Assembly: GCA_030746295.1 (NCBI GenBank)
Contig: JASLMY010000064.1
Span: 1 to 20,840 of the forward strand
Source of the DNA: Alphaproteobacteria bacterium
GTDB taxonomy: Bacteria > Pseudomonadota > Alphaproteobacteria > GCA-2731375
Reading direction: 5' to 3'
Length of the DNA: 20,840 bases
Part shown: positions 1 to 7,628 of the stretch, in pieces
How the letters are laid out: every line of letters starts with the position of its first letter
How positions within the stretch are numbered: the first letter of the stretch is position 1
Notes under the pieces: model-generated
What the model was told of the DNA's origin: nothing
Databases searched by the model: none
Seen by the model: only the letters and a program-made list of their open reading frames with translations
Made by a program: the position numbers and the translations under genes

Positions 1-242
1 GGGGTGGCCACCCCGCTCACGGCATCCCGATCCTCACGGGACGCTCGATCATAGGCAATCGCAAACAGACAATCGCGCGAGGCTTCTGCATATGCGGTAT
101 TTCCTGGCAGCAAGCGAAGGCTCTCGATTACGGCGGCGCCTGCTGCGTTGAAGGATCGTAGCCGTATTCACCACGCCCGCCGCCGATTGCGAGCGCTCCC
201 CGGGACAGGGTTCCGGCGACCATTGCGTTTCAGGAGCCGAAC
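1..242. other. Non-coding leader at the window edge
   Basis: I see no convincing gene here. The first 14 bases (GGGGTGGCCACCCC) form a perfect palindrome that could be the remnant of a hairpin belonging to a gene outside the window. The rest is upstream region for the secreted protein starting at 243. It ends with a clear Shine-Dalgarno AGGAG at 232-236. No convincing -35/-10 pair was recognised. Confidence 0.4.
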
Positions 243-1028
243 ATGAGCATTGCAGGGCGGATTGCTTGGCTCGTCATTCTGTGCACGGGCTTGTTGGTTT
301 CCGAGCCGGCCGGCGCCGCCTGCAGCAAGTCCGGAGAAGAGTTCAAAAGCCCTGAATGGGCACGCCTAGATCGCCAGTACCGGGAAGGCACGGACTTCAG
401 TGGCGTGAACAACGACGACGAGGAGGCCGTCTACGCACGCGCGGCGCGATACGGGTATCTGCTTGGCCGTCAGGCCCGGTACATCGGGGACAGTGCCGAG
501 CGCGACGGCATGTTCACCTGCTTCCGCGAGGGCATGGAAAAAAACGTGCTGCTTGTCGGGGCGGCAAGGGGTGTGGATTTTGATCCCGTTTATACGGACA
601 GGCTCTTTCAATCTGCGTTGCTGGGGAACCTCGACGACGCTCAATTCGCGCGTTACGGCATAGACACGAAGAAGCACTATCCATCCATCTTCGAAGCCGA
701 CTGGTCCGGGCGATGGGACGTTACCTTCGTTGGCCCTAAGATGCCCGGCAAACGAATTCCCTTGAGAACAGATATCACTTTCTCTTTTCGGCAGAGAGGA
801 GACGGCACTTGGCTTGTCGAAATGGGCTCGGCGCGCGATATGCGAGGACCTTATCCGGCGCGCACCGACGGTGGGGTCATTTCGTTTGAATTGCCGAAAG
901 CGCAGACCATGCACTTCAAATTTCGGCTCTCGCAGGACAGCGACACATCGTGCAGGGGCAAGATGACCACAATCAGCGTCAAGGGAGGGAATGTCACGGA
1001 TTGGATCGGCACCGGTGAGCGACGGTAG
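243..1028 (+). CDS. Secreted protein of unknown function
   Basis: I do not recognise this 261-residue protein. Residues 1-26 look like a Sec signal peptide: a short basic start, a hydrophobic core (IAWLVILCTGLLV) and a likely cleavage after the AGA just before AC, around residues 24-26. The cysteine at 27 is not in a good lipobox, so a periplasmic or secreted protein is more likely than a lipoprotein. The N-terminal half is charged and Tyr/Arg-rich. The C-terminal half, from about residue 155 (SGRWDVTFVG), alternates polar and hydrophobic residues and looks like a small beta-sheet domain. The start has an AGGAG at 232-236. Codon choice is less G/C-biased at third positions than in the following genes, which may mean a different origin. 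No neighbour suggests its role. Confidence 0.75.
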   Translation: MSIAGRIAWLVILCTGLLVSEPAGAACSKSGEEFKSPEWARLDRQYREGTDFSGVNNDDEEAVYARAARYGYLLGRQARYIGDSAERDGMFTCFREGMEKNVLLVGAARGVDFDPVYTDRLFQSALLGNLDDAQFARYGIDTKKHYPSIFEADWSGRWDVTFVGPKMPGKRIPLRTDITFSFRQRGDGTWLVEMGSARDMRGPYPARTDGGVISFELPKAQTMHFKFRLSQDSDTSCRGKMTTISVKGGNVTDWIGTGERR

Positions 1029-1362
1029 CTCCTGTTTCCAAAGGACGAGAAGAACTGGCAGACGACGCGTCCTGTGCCGACATCCGACGTGGACGCCGTC
1101 AACGGTCGGCGCGATCGACGGAAAGCCGTAGGGTTTGTCTTGGGTCTTCGACGTGACACGCCAAGGCGGTGCTTCGGGGGCGCACATCGTTTGGTCATGA
1201 GCTCCCTTTTGGCAGCTGCCTAATGAAGCACCTGTGATCGGGGCCGAAGCCGACCTCGGAAGCCGAGACCAGATGTCGGCCGAGCCGAGCCTCCCCTTTC
1301 TTCGCCGCGCCTCAGGCGACATACTGGGGCGAGGACGCCGCTTGAGAGGCGGAGAGGGTGCC
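1029..1362. other. Gene-poor 334-bp interval
   Basis: I find no supported gene here. The frame of the upstream protein stays open after its TAG for about 60 more codons (beginning LLFPKDEKNWQTTRPV), which could be the remains of a longer ancestral C-terminus, but I cannot show this. A small hairpin (CTCGG, 3-nt loop, CCGAG) lies at 1255-1267. A GGAGAGGG Shine-Dalgarno for the aldo/keto reductase lies at 1351-1358. No clear promoter was seen. Confidence 0.35.
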
Positions 1363-2397
1363 ATGGAATATCGCAGGCTCGGCAGGAGCGGGCTCGGGGT
1401 CTCGCCCTTGTGCCTGGGCGCGATGATGTTCGGCGGGGAAACCGATGCCGAGACCTCCGGGCGCATCATCTCTTCGGCGCGCGATGCGGGCGTCAACTTC
1501 CTCGACACCGCGGATGCCTACAACCGCGGCGTCTCGGAGGAGGTGGTCGGCAAGGCCATCGCCGGGGATCGCGACTGGTGGGTGCTGGCGACCAAGCTCG
1601 CCAACCCCATGGGCGAAGGTCCGAACCGCCGCGGCCTCTCGCGCAAGTGGGTGCTGGCGGCGGCCGAGGCGAGCCTCCGCCGCCTCGGCACCGACTACAT
1701 CGATATCTACTACCTGCACAAGGAAGACCACGAGACCCCCTTGGAGGAGACGGTGCGGGCGCTGGCCGACCTCGTCCATCAGGGCAAGATCCGCTACTTC
1801 GGGGTCTCCAACTACCGGGTCTGGCGGCTGGCCGAGATCTGTCGCATCGCCGACGCGCTGGGCATCGACCGGCCGGTGGTGAGTCAGCCCTACTACAACG
1901 CCATGAACCGGATGCCCGAGAGCGAGCACCTGCCGGCCTGCGCCCATTTCGGCCTCGGCGTCGTGCCCTATAGTCCCCTGGCCCGCGGCGTCCTGACCGG
2001 GAAATACGACCCCGACACGGGCCCGCCCGCCGAGAGCCGGGCCGGGCGCGAGGACCGGCGCATGATGCAGACCGAGTGGCGGCGTGAAAGCTTGGCAATG
2101 GCACGCCAGATCAAGGCACACGCCGAGGCCCGCGGCATCACCGCCGGCCAGTTCGCGGTCGCCTGGGTCCTGAACAACGGTCTCGTCAGCGCCGCCATCG
2201 CCGGCCCCCGGACGGAAGCGCAGTGGCATGACTATCTCGGTTCGCTCGACTATACCTTCACGCCCGAGGACGAGGCGCTGATCGACGGCCTGGTCGCCCC
2301 CGGTCATCCCTCGACGCCGGGCTACAATGATCCGGCCTATCCGCTCGAGGGCCGTCGGCCCCGAACGGCGGGCGGAATTACCACGACGAGGAGCTGA
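1363..2397 (+). CDS. Aldo/keto reductase
   Basis: This is a 344-residue NAD(P)H-dependent aldo/keto reductase, a cytoplasmic TIM-barrel enzyme that reduces aldehydes or ketones. The start MEYRRLGRSGLGVSPLCLG is the usual family N-terminus. The catalytic tetrad can be placed at D48 and Y53 (FLDTADAYN), K78 (VLATKLAN) and H119 (IYYLHKED). The later segments GKIRYFGVSNY, YSPLARGVLTGKY and SAAIAGPRTEAQW are typical of the Kv-beta/YghZ-like branch. The ATG at 1363 is preferred over an upstream in-frame start at 1234 because of the family N-terminus and GGAGAGGG at 1351-1358. The acyl-CoA dehydrogenase begins one base after the stop codon, so the genes are probably co-transcribed and may be translationally coupled. 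The substrate is unknown. Confidence 0.93.
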   Translation: MEYRRLGRSGLGVSPLCLGAMMFGGETDAETSGRIISSARDAGVNFLDTADAYNRGVSEEVVGKAIAGDRDWWVLATKLANPMGEGPNRRGLSRKWVLAAAEASLRRLGTDYIDIYYLHKEDHETPLEETVRALADLVHQGKIRYFGVSNYRVWRLAEICRIADALGIDRPVVSQPYYNAMNRMPESEHLPACAHFGLGVVPYSPLARGVLTGKYDPDTGPPAESRAGREDRRMMQTEWRRESLAMARQIKAHAEARGITAGQFAVAWVLNNGLVSAAIAGPRTEAQWHDYLGSLDYTFTPEDEALIDGLVAPGHPSTPGYNDPAYPLEGRRPRTAGGITTTRS

Positions 2398-2398
2398 C

Positions 2399-3604
2399 AT
2401 GGTTGCCAATCTTGAACTGGTGAGCGGCGGCAACGGCGTCACCGCGGTGCCGCTGGGCGAGGACTGGGCCGAGATCCGCGAGGGCGTGCGCAAGGTCTGC
2501 GAGCCCTTTACAGGCGAGTACTGGCGCGACAAGGACGAGAAGTCGGAATACCCGCACGAGTTCGTCGAGACCCTGGCCGAGGCCGGCTATCTGGCGGCCC
2601 TGATCCCCGAGGATTACGGCGGCGCCGGCCTGCCCGTGCGGGCAGCCTCGGTGATCCTGGAGGAAATCCACCACTCAGGCTGCTCGGCCGGTGCCTGCCA
2701 CGCCCAGATGTACATCATGGGAACGCTTCTGCGGCACGGCAGCGAAGAGCAGAAACGCCGCTATCTGCCCGACATCGCCACCGGCAAGGTGCGCCTTCAG
2801 GCCTTCGGCGTCTCCGAGCCCACCACCGGCACCGACACGACGCAGCTCAAGACCCGCGCTGTCCGCCGCGGCGACGTCTACGTCGTCAACGGGCAGAAGA
2901 TCTGGACCTCCAGAGCGCTCCAATCCGACCTGATGCTGCTGCTGGCCCGGACCACGCCGGCCGATCAGGTGCGCCGGCGCACCGACGGCATCTCGGTCTT
3001 CCTGGTCGACCTCCGCGAGGCCAAGGGCAACGGCATCGAGATCACCCCGATCCCAACGATGATCAACCACTCCACCAACCAGGTCTTCATGGACGACATG
3101 GAGGTGCCGGTCGAGAACCTGATCGGCGAGGAAGGCAAGGGCTTCCGCTACATCCTAGACGGCATGAACGCCGAGCGCGTGCTGGTCGCGGCGGAGGCGA
3201 TCGGCGATGCCCGCTGGTTCATCGAGAAGGCCACGGCATACGCCAACGAGCGGGTCGTCTTCGGCGCCCCGATCGGCCGCAACCAGGGCGTCCAGTTCCC
3301 GATCGCGCGCGCCTATGCGCAGACGCAAGCCGCCGACATGATGGTGCGCCGGGCCGCTGCCCTCTTCGACGACGGCAAGGACTGCGGCGCGGACGCCAAC
3401 ATGGCCAAGATGTTGGCTTCGGAAGCGGTCTGGGCCGCGGGCGATACCTGCATGCAGACCTTCGGCGGCTTCGCCTACGCCCGCGAGTACGACATCGAGC
3501 GCAAGTGGCGCGAATGCCGCATCTTCCAGACAGCGCCGGTCTCCACCAACCTGATCCTGGCCTATATCGCCCAGCACGTCCTGGGCCTGCCGCGGTCGTA
3601 CTGA
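2399..3604 (+). CDS. Acyl-CoA dehydrogenase family protein
   Basis: This is a 401-residue FAD-dependent acyl-CoA dehydrogenase of normal family length, expected to make an alpha,beta double bond in an acyl-CoA and pass electrons to ETF. Visible family blocks are IPEDYGGAGLP near residue 70, the FAD/substrate block FGVSEPTTGTDTTQLKTRA, VNGQKIWTS, EEGKGFRYILDGMNAERV and the C-terminal QTFGGFAYAREYDIERKWRE. At the usual catalytic site (the IYEGT region of medium- and short-chain enzymes) the sequence is RIFQTAP, giving Q377 in place of Glu. E259 in GMNAERVLVA instead aligns with the helix-G catalytic Glu of isovaleryl-CoA and long-chain acyl-CoA dehydrogenases. The start at 2399 follows the upstream stop by one base, with GAGGAG just before it. 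It is followed after 9 bases by an SDR. The substrate is not determinable; a branched-chain or other unusual acyl-CoA is plausible. Confidence 0.94.
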   Translation: MVANLELVSGGNGVTAVPLGEDWAEIREGVRKVCEPFTGEYWRDKDEKSEYPHEFVETLAEAGYLAALIPEDYGGAGLPVRAASVILEEIHHSGCSAGACHAQMYIMGTLLRHGSEEQKRRYLPDIATGKVRLQAFGVSEPTTGTDTTQLKTRAVRRGDVYVVNGQKIWTSRALQSDLMLLLARTTPADQVRRRTDGISVFLVDLREAKGNGIEITPIPTMINHSTNQVFMDDMEVPVENLIGEEGKGFRYILDGMNAERVLVAAEAIGDARWFIEKATAYANERVVFGAPIGRNQGVQFPIARAYAQTQAADMMVRRAAALFDDGKDCGADANMAKMLASEAVWAAGDTCMQTFGGFAYAREYDIERKWRECRIFQTAPVSTNLILAYIAQHVLGLPRSY

Positions 3605-3613
3605 GGCGGTCGC

Positions 3614-4402
3614 ATGGACCTGGGTCTGAAAGACAAGCGCGCCCTGGTGCTGGCTTCCACCAGCGGCCTGGGCCTCGCCACCGCGACCTCGCTCGCCGCC
3701 GAAGGTGCCCGGGTCGCGATCGGCTCGCGCCGCTCGGAGGCGATCGCGGCAGCCGGCCACACCATCCATGAGGCGACCGGAGCCGAGATCATCGGCAACG
3801 TCGTCGACCTCGCCGACGCCGTCAGCGTCGATGCCATGATCGAGTCGGTGTTGGACGACTTCGGCGGCGTCGACATCCTGGTCAACAACACCGGCGGCCC
3901 GCCGGCGGCCCGCGCCACCCAGATCGGGCAGGACGATTGGCGGCAATGGTTCGAGACCATGGTGATGAGCCTGGCCCGCGTCACCGGCCGCGTGCTGCCG
4001 GGCATGCGCGAGCGGGAATGGGGTCGCATTCTCACCATCACCTCGAACGCGGCCCTGCAGCCGGTCGGCGACTTGGCGCTGTCGACGGCGCTCCGCGCCT
4101 CGCTGCATGCCTGGAACAAGACGCTCGCCGACGAGGTGGCCGCCGACGGCGTCACCTGCAACGTCCTGGTGCCGGGCCGGATTCACACCGACCGGGTCGA
4201 CGCGCTCGACGAGGCCCGCGCCGACGCCGAGGGCCTGGACGTGGAAGACGTGGTGGAGGAGAGCCTGGCCGGCATCCCGGCCGGCCGCTACGGCCGCGTC
4301 GAGGAGTTCGCCGACGTCGCCTGCTTCCTCGCCAGCGCGCGCGCCTCCTACGTCACCGGCAGCATCGTCCGCATCGACGGCGGCCTGATCCGCGGGATCT
4401 GA
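3614..4402 (+). CDS. Atypical SDR, catalytic Tyr and Lys absent
   Basis: This is a 262-residue short-chain dehydrogenase/reductase fold protein. The nucleotide-binding start is [15 protein letters not shown], lacking the first Gly of the classical TGxxxGxG. It also has the NNTGGPP block near residue 94, [10 protein letters not shown] with S144, PGRIHTDRV and the C-terminal [14 protein letters not shown]. Counting from S144, the Tyr position (+12) is L156 and the Lys position (+16) is L160, so the YxxxK pair is missing. This matches the group of 3-oxoacyl-ACP-reductase-like SDRs that carry NxGGPP and lack a perfect catalytic tetrad. It begins 9 bases after the acyl-CoA dehydrogenase stop, as the third gene of the operon. 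It may still bind NAD(P), but ordinary SDR chemistry is doubtful. It ends 3 bases from the convergent aminotransferase. Confidence 0.9.
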   Translation: MDLGLKDKRALVLASTSGLGLATATSLAAEGARVAIGSRRSEAIAAAGHTIHEATGAEIIGNVVDLADAVSVDAMIESVLDDFGGVDILVNNTGGPPAARATQIGQDDWRQWFETMVMSLARVTGRVLPGMREREWGRILTITSNAALQPVGDLALSTALRASLHAWNKTLADEVAADGVTCNVLVPGRIHTDRVDALDEARADAEGLDVEDVVEESLAGIPAGRYGRVEEFADVACFLASARASYVTGSIVRIDGGLIRGI

Positions 4403-4405
4403 GGC

Positions 4406-5758
4406 TCACGCCGTCGCCGCCTCGGCCACGGGACGGAACTCCGCCAGGGCTTCGCCGAGCAGGCCGGCGATTTCCTCGATGTCGGTCTCGGTGACGATCA
4501 ACGGCGGCGAGACCAGGAACTGATCGCCGCGCACGCCGCCGAACATGCGCCTGGAATAGATGATCAGGCCGCGGTTGCGCGCCGCCTCGGTGATCGCCAG
4601 GTTGGCGTTCAGCTCCGGCGGCAGCGGCGCCCCGGTCTTCGGATCGGCGACGACGTCGAAGCCGAGCAGTAGGCCCTCGCCCTTGACCTCGCCGATAAAC
4701 GAGAAATCTTCGGCCAAGGTTTCGAGACGCGCCTTCAACAGCGCGCCCATGCGCGCCGCATTGCCATAGAGGTCGTGCTCCAGGTGCTCGGCCAGCACGG
4801 CACGGCCGACGGCGCAGGCGAGCGGACTGGCGGAATAGGTGTGGCCGTGGTTGAAGCCGCCGGCCCCCTCGACCGCGTCCAAGAGGCGGGTCGAGGTCAG
4901 ACAGGCGCCGAAGGGGAAGTAGCCGGCCGCCAGGCCCTTGGCCAGCGCCGCCAGGTCGGGGCGCACGTCCCAGAGCTCGGCGGCGAGGAAGCGGCCAGCG
5001 CGGCCGGCCCCGCTCATCACCTCGTCGAGAATCAACAGGACGCCATGGGTGTCGCAGATCTCGCGGACACGGCTGTAGTATGCCTTGGGCGCGGTCAGCG
5101 CCCCCGTCGCCGCCCCGCCGATGGGCTCCATGATGAAGGCGAGCACCGTCTCCGCGCCCTGCTCGACAATCTCGCGCTCCAACGCGTCGGCGAACCGAAG
5201 CGCCGCCGCCTCCTCGCTCTCGCCCTCGGGGCGGTAACGGCAGAACGGCGCCGGGATCTTCGGCTGGTTGACCAGCATCGGCGCAAAGGGCCCGAAGCCG
5301 GCCGGATCGCCCGTCAGCGACAGGGCGCCGAGCGTGGTACCGTGATAGGAGGGCATGCGGGAGATGACCTTGTAGCGCCGACCCTCGCCGACGGCGATGG
5401 CGTGCTGGCGGGCGAGCTTGATGCAGGCCTCCACCGCCTCCGAGCCGCCCGAGCAGAAGAAGACACGGTCGAGGTCCCACGGCGCTTGCTCGGCGAGTTC
5501 ATGTGCCAGCCGCTCCGACGGCTCGTTCAGGAAGTGGCTCGGAAAGGCATAAGTGATCTTCGCCATCTGCTCGGCCACCGCCTCGGCGACCCGGCGGTTG
5601 CCGTGGCCGAGCGCCGTCGTCTGTGGGCCTGACGATGCGTCGATGTAGCGCCGCCCCTCCGAATCCCAGATGTGGATGCCCTCGCCCCGGTCGACCATCG
5701 GCAACTCGGGCCGAGGCCAGAAGAACATGTTGGAACGGTTGTCGCCGGCGATCGCCAT
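4406..5758 (-). CDS. Class III aminotransferase (PLP)
   Basis: This is a 450-residue pyridoxal-phosphate aminotransferase of the class III (omega-amino acid) fold, expected to move an amino group from an omega- or alpha-amino acid or amine to a keto acid in the cytoplasm. Visible features are the N-terminal GEGIHIWDSEGRRYIDASSG, the cofactor phosphate loop FFCSGGSEAVEACIKLA, SYHGTTLGALSLTG, ILDEVMSGAGRAG with D245 (pyridine-nitrogen Asp), and ALAKGLAAGYFPFGA with K274 as the Schiff-base lysine. The reading is complete and full length. A GGGAGG ribosome site lies about 7 bases before the ATG at 5758. It is downstream of fhs on the same strand, separated by 82 bases that include a strong hairpin, so it may be co-transcribed with partial termination. 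The exact substrate cannot be assigned. Confidence 0.93.
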   Translation of the reverse strand: MAIAGDNRSNMFFWPRPELPMVDRGEGIHIWDSEGRRYIDASSGPQTTALGHGNRRVAEAVAEQMAKITYAFPSHFLNEPSERLAHELAEQAPWDLDRVFFCSGGSEAVEACIKLARQHAIAVGEGRRYKVISRMPSYHGTTLGALSLTGDPAGFGPFAPMLVNQPKIPAPFCRYRPEGESEEAAALRFADALEREIVEQGAETVLAFIMEPIGGAATGALTAPKAYYSRVREICDTHGVLLILDEVMSGAGRAGRFLAAELWDVRPDLAALAKGLAAGYFPFGACLTSTRLLDAVEGAGGFNHGHTYSASPLACAVGRAVLAEHLEHDLYGNAARMGALLKARLETLAEDFSFIGEVKGEGLLLGFDVVADPKTGAPLPPELNANLAITEAARNRGLIIYSRRMFGGVRGDQFLVSPPLIVTETDIEEIAGLLGEALAEFRPVAEAATA

Positions 5759-5809
5759 GGCGCGCCTCCCGGATAAGAAGCCTGTCGTCGCCCGAGCCTC
5801 GCCCCCGAG

Positions 5810-5833
5810 CCGGCCGCGGTCAAGGGCGGCCGG
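5810..5833 (-). terminator. Hairpin 3' of fhs
   Basis: This is a perfect 8-bp inverted repeat (CCGGCCGC, 8-nt loop, GCGGCCGG) starting 7 bases after the fhs stop codon on the minus strand. It is stable and well placed for a terminator or an mRNA-end stabiliser, but no T-run follows, so a classical intrinsic terminator is uncertain. It would let fhs and the downstream aminotransferase be expressed at different levels. Confidence 0.4.
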
Positions 5834-5840
5834 TGGCGCC

Positions 5841-7529
5841 TCAGAAGAGGCCTTGGATCAAGCCGTCGTCGTCGACGTGGATGGCCTCGGCGGCGGGCAC
5901 CCGCGGCAGTCCCGGCATGGTCATGATCTCGCCGCAGATGACGACCAGGAACTCGGCCCCGGCCGAGAGCCGGACCTCGCGGACCGGAATGGTGAAGCCC
6001 GAGGGGGCCCCCTTCAGGTTGGCATCGGTCGAAAAGCTGTACTGGGTTTTGGCGACACAGATCGGGAAGTGGCCGTAGCCCGTGTCCTGCAAATGCTGGA
6101 ACTGGTCCTGGACCCGCTTCTCGGCGCTGATGTCGTTGGCGCCGTAGATCTGTTGCGCCACTGTCCGAACCTTTTCCCAAAGGCCCAAGTCGTCTGGATA
6201 GAGGGTCCGGAAGTCGGCGCTGCCGCCGTCCGCGAGCTCGGCCACGGTGCGGGCCAGGCCCTCGGTGCCCGCACCGCCCTCGGCCCAGTGGTTGCAAAGC
6301 TCGACACCGACACCGCGGGCCTTGCAGAAGGCCTCGATGGCGGCGACCTCGCCGTCGGTGTCGGCGGTGAAGCGGTTGATGGCGACGACCGCCGGCACGC
6401 CATAGCGGGCCAGGTTGTCGAGGTGCCGGCCCAGGTTCGCGAGCCCGGCCTCGACGGCGCCGACGTTCTCTTGGCCCAACGCGTCGCGGGCGACACCGCC
6501 GTGCATCTTCAAGGCCCGGATGGTGGCGACGATGACCACCGCGTCGGGCGCGAGGCCGGCCTTGCGACACTTGATGTCGAGGAACTTCTCGGCCCCGAGG
6601 TCGGCGCCGAAGCCGGCCTCGGTGACGACGTAGTCGGCGAGCTTCAGCGCCGCCTTGGTCGCGATCACCGAGTTGCAGCCATGGGCGATGTTGGCGAAGG
6701 GGCCGCCATGGATGAAGGCCGGGTTGTTCTCCAGGCTCTGCACCAGGTTCGGTGCCATCGCGTCCTTCAGCAACGTCGCCATCGGCCCGTCGGCCTTGAG
6801 CTCCGAGGCCAGCACCGGCTGGCGCTCGCGGGTCTGGCCGACGATGATGTTGCCGAGCCGGCGACGCAGGTCGGCATTGTCCGAGGCGAGACAGAAGATG
6901 GCCATCACTTCGGAAGCCACCGTGATATCGAAGCCGTCCTCGCGCGGGAAGCCGTTGGCGACCCCGCCCAGGTTGACGACGATGTTTCGAAGCGCCCGGT
7001 CGTTCATGTCGACGACCCGGCGCCAGCTGACGCGGCGGGCATCGAGGCCCAGCGAATTGCCCCAGTAGATGTGGTTGTCGGTCATCGCCGCCAGCAGGTT
7101 GTTGGCGGCACCGATGGCGTGGAAGTCGCCGGTGAAGTGGAGGTTGATGTCCTCCATCGGCACGACCTGGGCATAGCCGCCGCCGGCGGCCCCGCCCTTG
7201 ACCCCGAAGCATGGGCCGAGGCTCGGCTCGCGCAGGCAGATCATGGCGTCCTTGCCGATCCGGTTGAGGCCGTCGCCGAGCCCGACCGTGGTCGTGGTCT
7301 TGCCTTCCCCCGCCGGCGTCGGCGTGATCGCCGTGACCAAGATCAGCTTGCCGTTCGGCCGATCGGCCAGGCTTTCCAGGTAGCCGAGGTCGACCTTGGC
7401 CTTGTCCGGGCCGTAACGGTAGAGGTGCTCGGCCGGGATGGAGAGCCGCTCGGCGATCGCCTCGATCGGCCGCAGCGTCGCCTCGCGGGCGATTTCGATA
7501 TCGGATTTCACGCTCGTCTCAGTCGCCAT
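5841..7529 (-). CDS. fhs: Formate-tetrahydrofolate ligase
   Basis: This is a complete 562-residue formyltetrahydrofolate synthetase, which makes 10-formyl-THF from formate, THF and ATP in the cytoplasm and so feeds C1 units into purine synthesis and serine/glycine interconversion. The ATP P-loop TPAGEGKT sits at residues 71-78. The two signature blocks [20 protein letters not shown] (about 101-120) and [15 protein letters not shown] (about 121-135) are intact, as are [11 protein letters not shown] and [15 protein letters not shown] near the C-terminus. Length and ends match the family. An AGGA lies about 10 bases upstream of the ATG. The gene heads a minus-strand pair with the aminotransferase. 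In many bacteria this enzyme works alongside formate dehydrogenases and folate cyclohydrolases; none of those are in the window. Confidence 0.98.
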   Translation of the reverse strand: MATETSVKSDIEIAREATLRPIEAIAERLSIPAEHLYRYGPDKAKVDLGYLESLADRPNGKLILVTAITPTPAGEGKTTTTVGLGDGLNRIGKDAMICLREPSLGPCFGVKGGAAGGGYAQVVPMEDINLHFTGDFHAIGAANNLLAAMTDNHIYWGNSLGLDARRVSWRRVVDMNDRALRNIVVNLGGVANGFPREDGFDITVASEVMAIFCLASDNADLRRRLGNIIVGQTRERQPVLASELKADGPMATLLKDAMAPNLVQSLENNPAFIHGGPFANIAHGCNSVIATKAALKLADYVVTEAGFGADLGAEKFLDIKCRKAGLAPDAVVIVATIRALKMHGGVARDALGQENVGAVEAGLANLGRHLDNLARYGVPAVVAINRFTADTDGEVAAIEAFCKARGVGVELCNHWAEGGAGTEGLARTVAELADGGSADFRTLYPDDLGLWEKVRTVAQQIYGANDISAEKRVQDQFQHLQDTGYGHFPICVAKTQYSFSTDANLKGAPSGFTIPVREVRLSAGAEFLVVICGEIMTMPGLPRVPAAEAIHVDDDGLIQGLF

Positions 7530-7598
7530 GTTTCTTGATCCTACTCAAGTACTCGCCCCCAACCGCATATCCTCACCTCTGCGGCGCCGGTTGTGAAG

Positions 7599-7615
7599 GG
7601 CGGATTTGCGCCGCC
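7599..7615 (-). terminator. Possible terminator after the acyl-CoA ligase
   Basis: A short inverted repeat (GGCGG, 7-nt loop, CCGCC) lies 14-30 bases after the acyl-CoA ligase stop on the minus strand. It is followed by CTTCAC rather than a T-run. The same 99-base gap (7530-7628) must hold the fhs promoter, which I could not pinpoint. Low confidence. Confidence 0.25.
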
Positions 7616-7628
7616 TCTGCCCTCGTGC

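Noticed and set aside
366..1508. 380-codon minus-strand frame opposite the secreted protein
   Set aside because: It has no recognisable motif or start site and overlaps both the signal-peptide protein and the aldo/keto reductase start, both of which are better supported.
5670..7538. 622-codon open frame on the plus strand opposite fhs
   Set aside because: It lies antisense to an unmistakable fhs gene. Its composition (rich in Asp, Val, Gly, Arg, Leu) is what the complement of a GC-rich gene gives, and no family motif is seen.
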